64,000 bases of DNA, from NCBI GenBank assembly GCA_013339765.2, contig CM023454.1:65725878-65789877 (forward strand). Reading direction: 5' to 3'. The stretch comes from Haemaphysalis longicornis (Eukaryota; Arthropoda; Arachnida; Ixodida; Ixodidae). Below the pieces are notes generated by a model that saw nothing but the letters and a program-made list of their open reading frames with translations, had not been told where the DNA came from and ran no database searches. The translations under genes were made by a program, and so were the position numbers. The number at the start of each line of letters is the position of its first letter. The first letter of the stretch is position 1. Shown piece after piece: positions 62,514-64,000 of this stretch.

Positions 62514-64000
62514 TGTCACGTGGATATTTATCAAGCAGCGATCTTCTGCTTGCGGTATGTGTGATCACCGTGCAGTGTTAGTGCACAATCCCCATCGAGT
62601 GTTACGTTTCCTCTCCTTGCCAGTGAGCTGTTAGAAGACGACGACGCAAGTGTGTGGGTCCACCGCTCGCGGGAAAAACGATTCAGCCATCTTCGCTGAG
62701 ACTCGCCGTGCTGCCTGTACTCTTCGTTGTAGCGCTACGCCTAATACAAAGGTACATCTCCATCCTGCTGTCTGCACCTCCGTGTACAAAAGACGCAACA
62801 CTGGTGGAGGAGCCGGGTTTTCGGATGCCTGGATCCCTGTCCGGCGCCAGCCCAGAAAGGCCGTGTCTCATCAACACGCCGGTCCATTGGAGCAGTCGGC
62901 GCAAGCTCGGTCTCTCGCCTGAATTACCGGGCCTTCCCGAGGTCCACATGCGTAAGGCCCCGCAAGCTCCTATTATGGCAACACCACAGGTGGTAATTCA
63001 CCAGTCTCGCGAACCTAATAAACTCCACAGGGATGCCTTTGAGGACGTGGAAGACTGGGTTGCCCACTTCGAGCGTGTTGCCACTTTTAATCAGTGGGAT
63101 GATGCGCTAAAAACTGCGGCAGGTATACTACTCGTTGGAAAACGGCGCTCGCATTTGGTACGAGAACCATGAGGCTACATTCACGACGTGGACCGACTTC
63201 CGCCAGGAGCTTCAGGAAGCCTTTTCCAACCCGGATCATTCTGAGCACGCGCTGCGGTTGCTGGTGTCGAGAATCCAGAAACCCAACGAAAGTGTCAACA
63301 TGTTCGCCGAGGATCTGCGCGCATTTTCGCCGCGCTGATCCTGCCATGTCGGACGCGAAGAAACTTCGCTACTTTATGCACGGTGTCACGGAGCAGCTTT
63401 TTGCCGGCCTTGTCCAAAACCCGCCACGCACTGTGCAGGAGTTCATCAGGGAGGCCCCGGCTATCGAGCGGGCTGTGCAGGAGCGAAGTTGTCAGTATTC
63501 TCGGAGGTCCGCCAACACTCCCGTGACCACTGCTAGCCTGACGACCGACTACAGCTCTTTGCAGGAACTGATCAATTCGATCGTTCACGAAGAGCTAGGC
63601 AAGCTTGTAATTGTGACTCCACAGCCGACACCCTCTGTGGCAAGGATTGTGCGTGAAGAGCTGCCCCAAGTATTCCCGCCGCCCGACCCGCCCGTACAAG
63701 AGAGCCCCGCAAGCTACGCAGCAGCCATGCGTCAGCAGCCACCTAACCTGCCGACTGTCTCTTTCCGTCAGCCTCCCCCCCTGTGCAGCCGTGCCCCACT
63801 TCGCAGGCGAAATTCCCACCGACCCGGATTCGCAAAACCGATTTGTGGCGCACAGCTGACTGGCAACCCCTGTGCTATCACTGCGGTGAGTCTGGCCACG
63901 TCTTCAGACGATGCCCCTACCGCGAGATCGGACTACGTCGCTTCTCTCCTGCTGCTCCTCCTCCTCGTCTTGGCCAGCGGCCGACCGAAATCGCCGACTA
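62514..64000 (+). mobile_element. Gypsy LTR retrotransposon Gypsy-2, 5' part (cut by window end)
   Basis: It begins TGTCACGTGGATATTTATCA directly after the Gypsy-1 duplication, a plausible LTR start. A gag follows, and the element runs off the right edge. No second LTR lies in the window, so the LTR end is not determined. Gypsy-1 appears to have landed right at its left boundary. Confidence 0.7.
62948..64000 (+). pseudogene. Gypsy-2 gag, frameshifted, with CCHC knuckle
   Basis: The start is near MRKAPQAPIMATPQVVIHQS, followed by LHRDAFEDVEDWVAHFERVA. A frameshift at about 63115 leads to VYYSLENGARIWYENHEATF, TTWTDFRQELQEAFSN, then (after another shift near 63335) AMSDAKKLRYFMHGVTEQLF, AGLVQNPPRTVQEFIREAP. 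The zinc knuckle CYHCGESGHVFRRC is at about 63870-63912. The layout matches Gypsy-1 gag, so the two are relatives. The frame may be completed beyond the window. Confidence 0.8.

Noticed and set aside
1..64000. CRISPR arrays or bacterial operons
   Set aside because: No regularly spaced short repeats and no bacterial-type gene packing. All features are eukaryotic transposons.

Overview
The window reads as repeat-dense nuclear DNA of an arachnid, most probably a hard tick. The basis is the mix of element families: I-type LINEs with a C-terminal RNase H, CR1/Jockey-like LINEs, Penelope-like elements (PLEs) with a GIY-YIG domain, BEL/Pao and Gypsy LTR elements, and tRNA-headed SINEs. This assignment comes from family resemblance recalled from memory, not from a search. 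I found no convincing single-copy host gene. Nearly every supportable ORF is a transposon fragment carrying stops or frameshifts. A run of exactly 100 N (10530-10629) marks a scaffold gap.

Layout. 1-1154: 3' end of an I-type LINE (copy A). 1335-2180 and 6335-7225: two decayed PLEs of one subfamily. 2348-2500 and 4283-4452: two inverted copies of an unidentified repeat. 9300-10310: CR1/Jockey-like LINE remnant. 10630-16760: LINE copy D, into which a sister copy B is inserted with a 15-bp target duplication. 17010-20725: a dead Gypsy (Gypsy-3). 23750-27300: another LINE (F). 27300-32000: BEL/Pao (BEL-1). 34540-35340: LINE G. 35570-38472: two 5'-truncated PLEs head to head, forming a 2.9-kb inverted repeat. 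39060-39400: possible BEL gag scrap. 40300-43935: BEL-2. 47049-47250: 102-bp tandem duplication. 47955-51854: a 3.9-kb hAT transposon inserted in the tRNA-like head of a SINE. 52521-62509: Gypsy-1 with both LTRs, interrupted by the 4.7-kb LINE copy C. 62514-64000: start of Gypsy-2, running off the window.

The best-supported observations are insertion junctions that can be read base by base: LINE-B into LINE-D (15-bp duplication), LINE-C into Gypsy-1 (14 bp, reading frame continuous across the site), hAT into SINE (8 bp) and Gypsy-1 beside Gypsy-2 (4 bp). They give a relative order of events. LINE copies B and C share the same 5' and 3' termini but have lost different internal segments. Several elements have lost catalytic residues; BEL-1, BEL-2, LINE-E, the LINE-C RT remnant and Gypsy-1 keep their RT catalytic motifs although their frames are broken.

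Stretches of several hundred bases to about 2.7 kb (7226-9299, 21008-23749, 32000-34500, 38473-39059, 39400-40299, 44290-47040) hold no product I can identify. Nothing here amounts to a clearly new gene system. The most unusual structures are the PLE inverted pair, the hAT element with GGAAT-rich ends, and the unidentified 2.3/4.3-kb repeat family.
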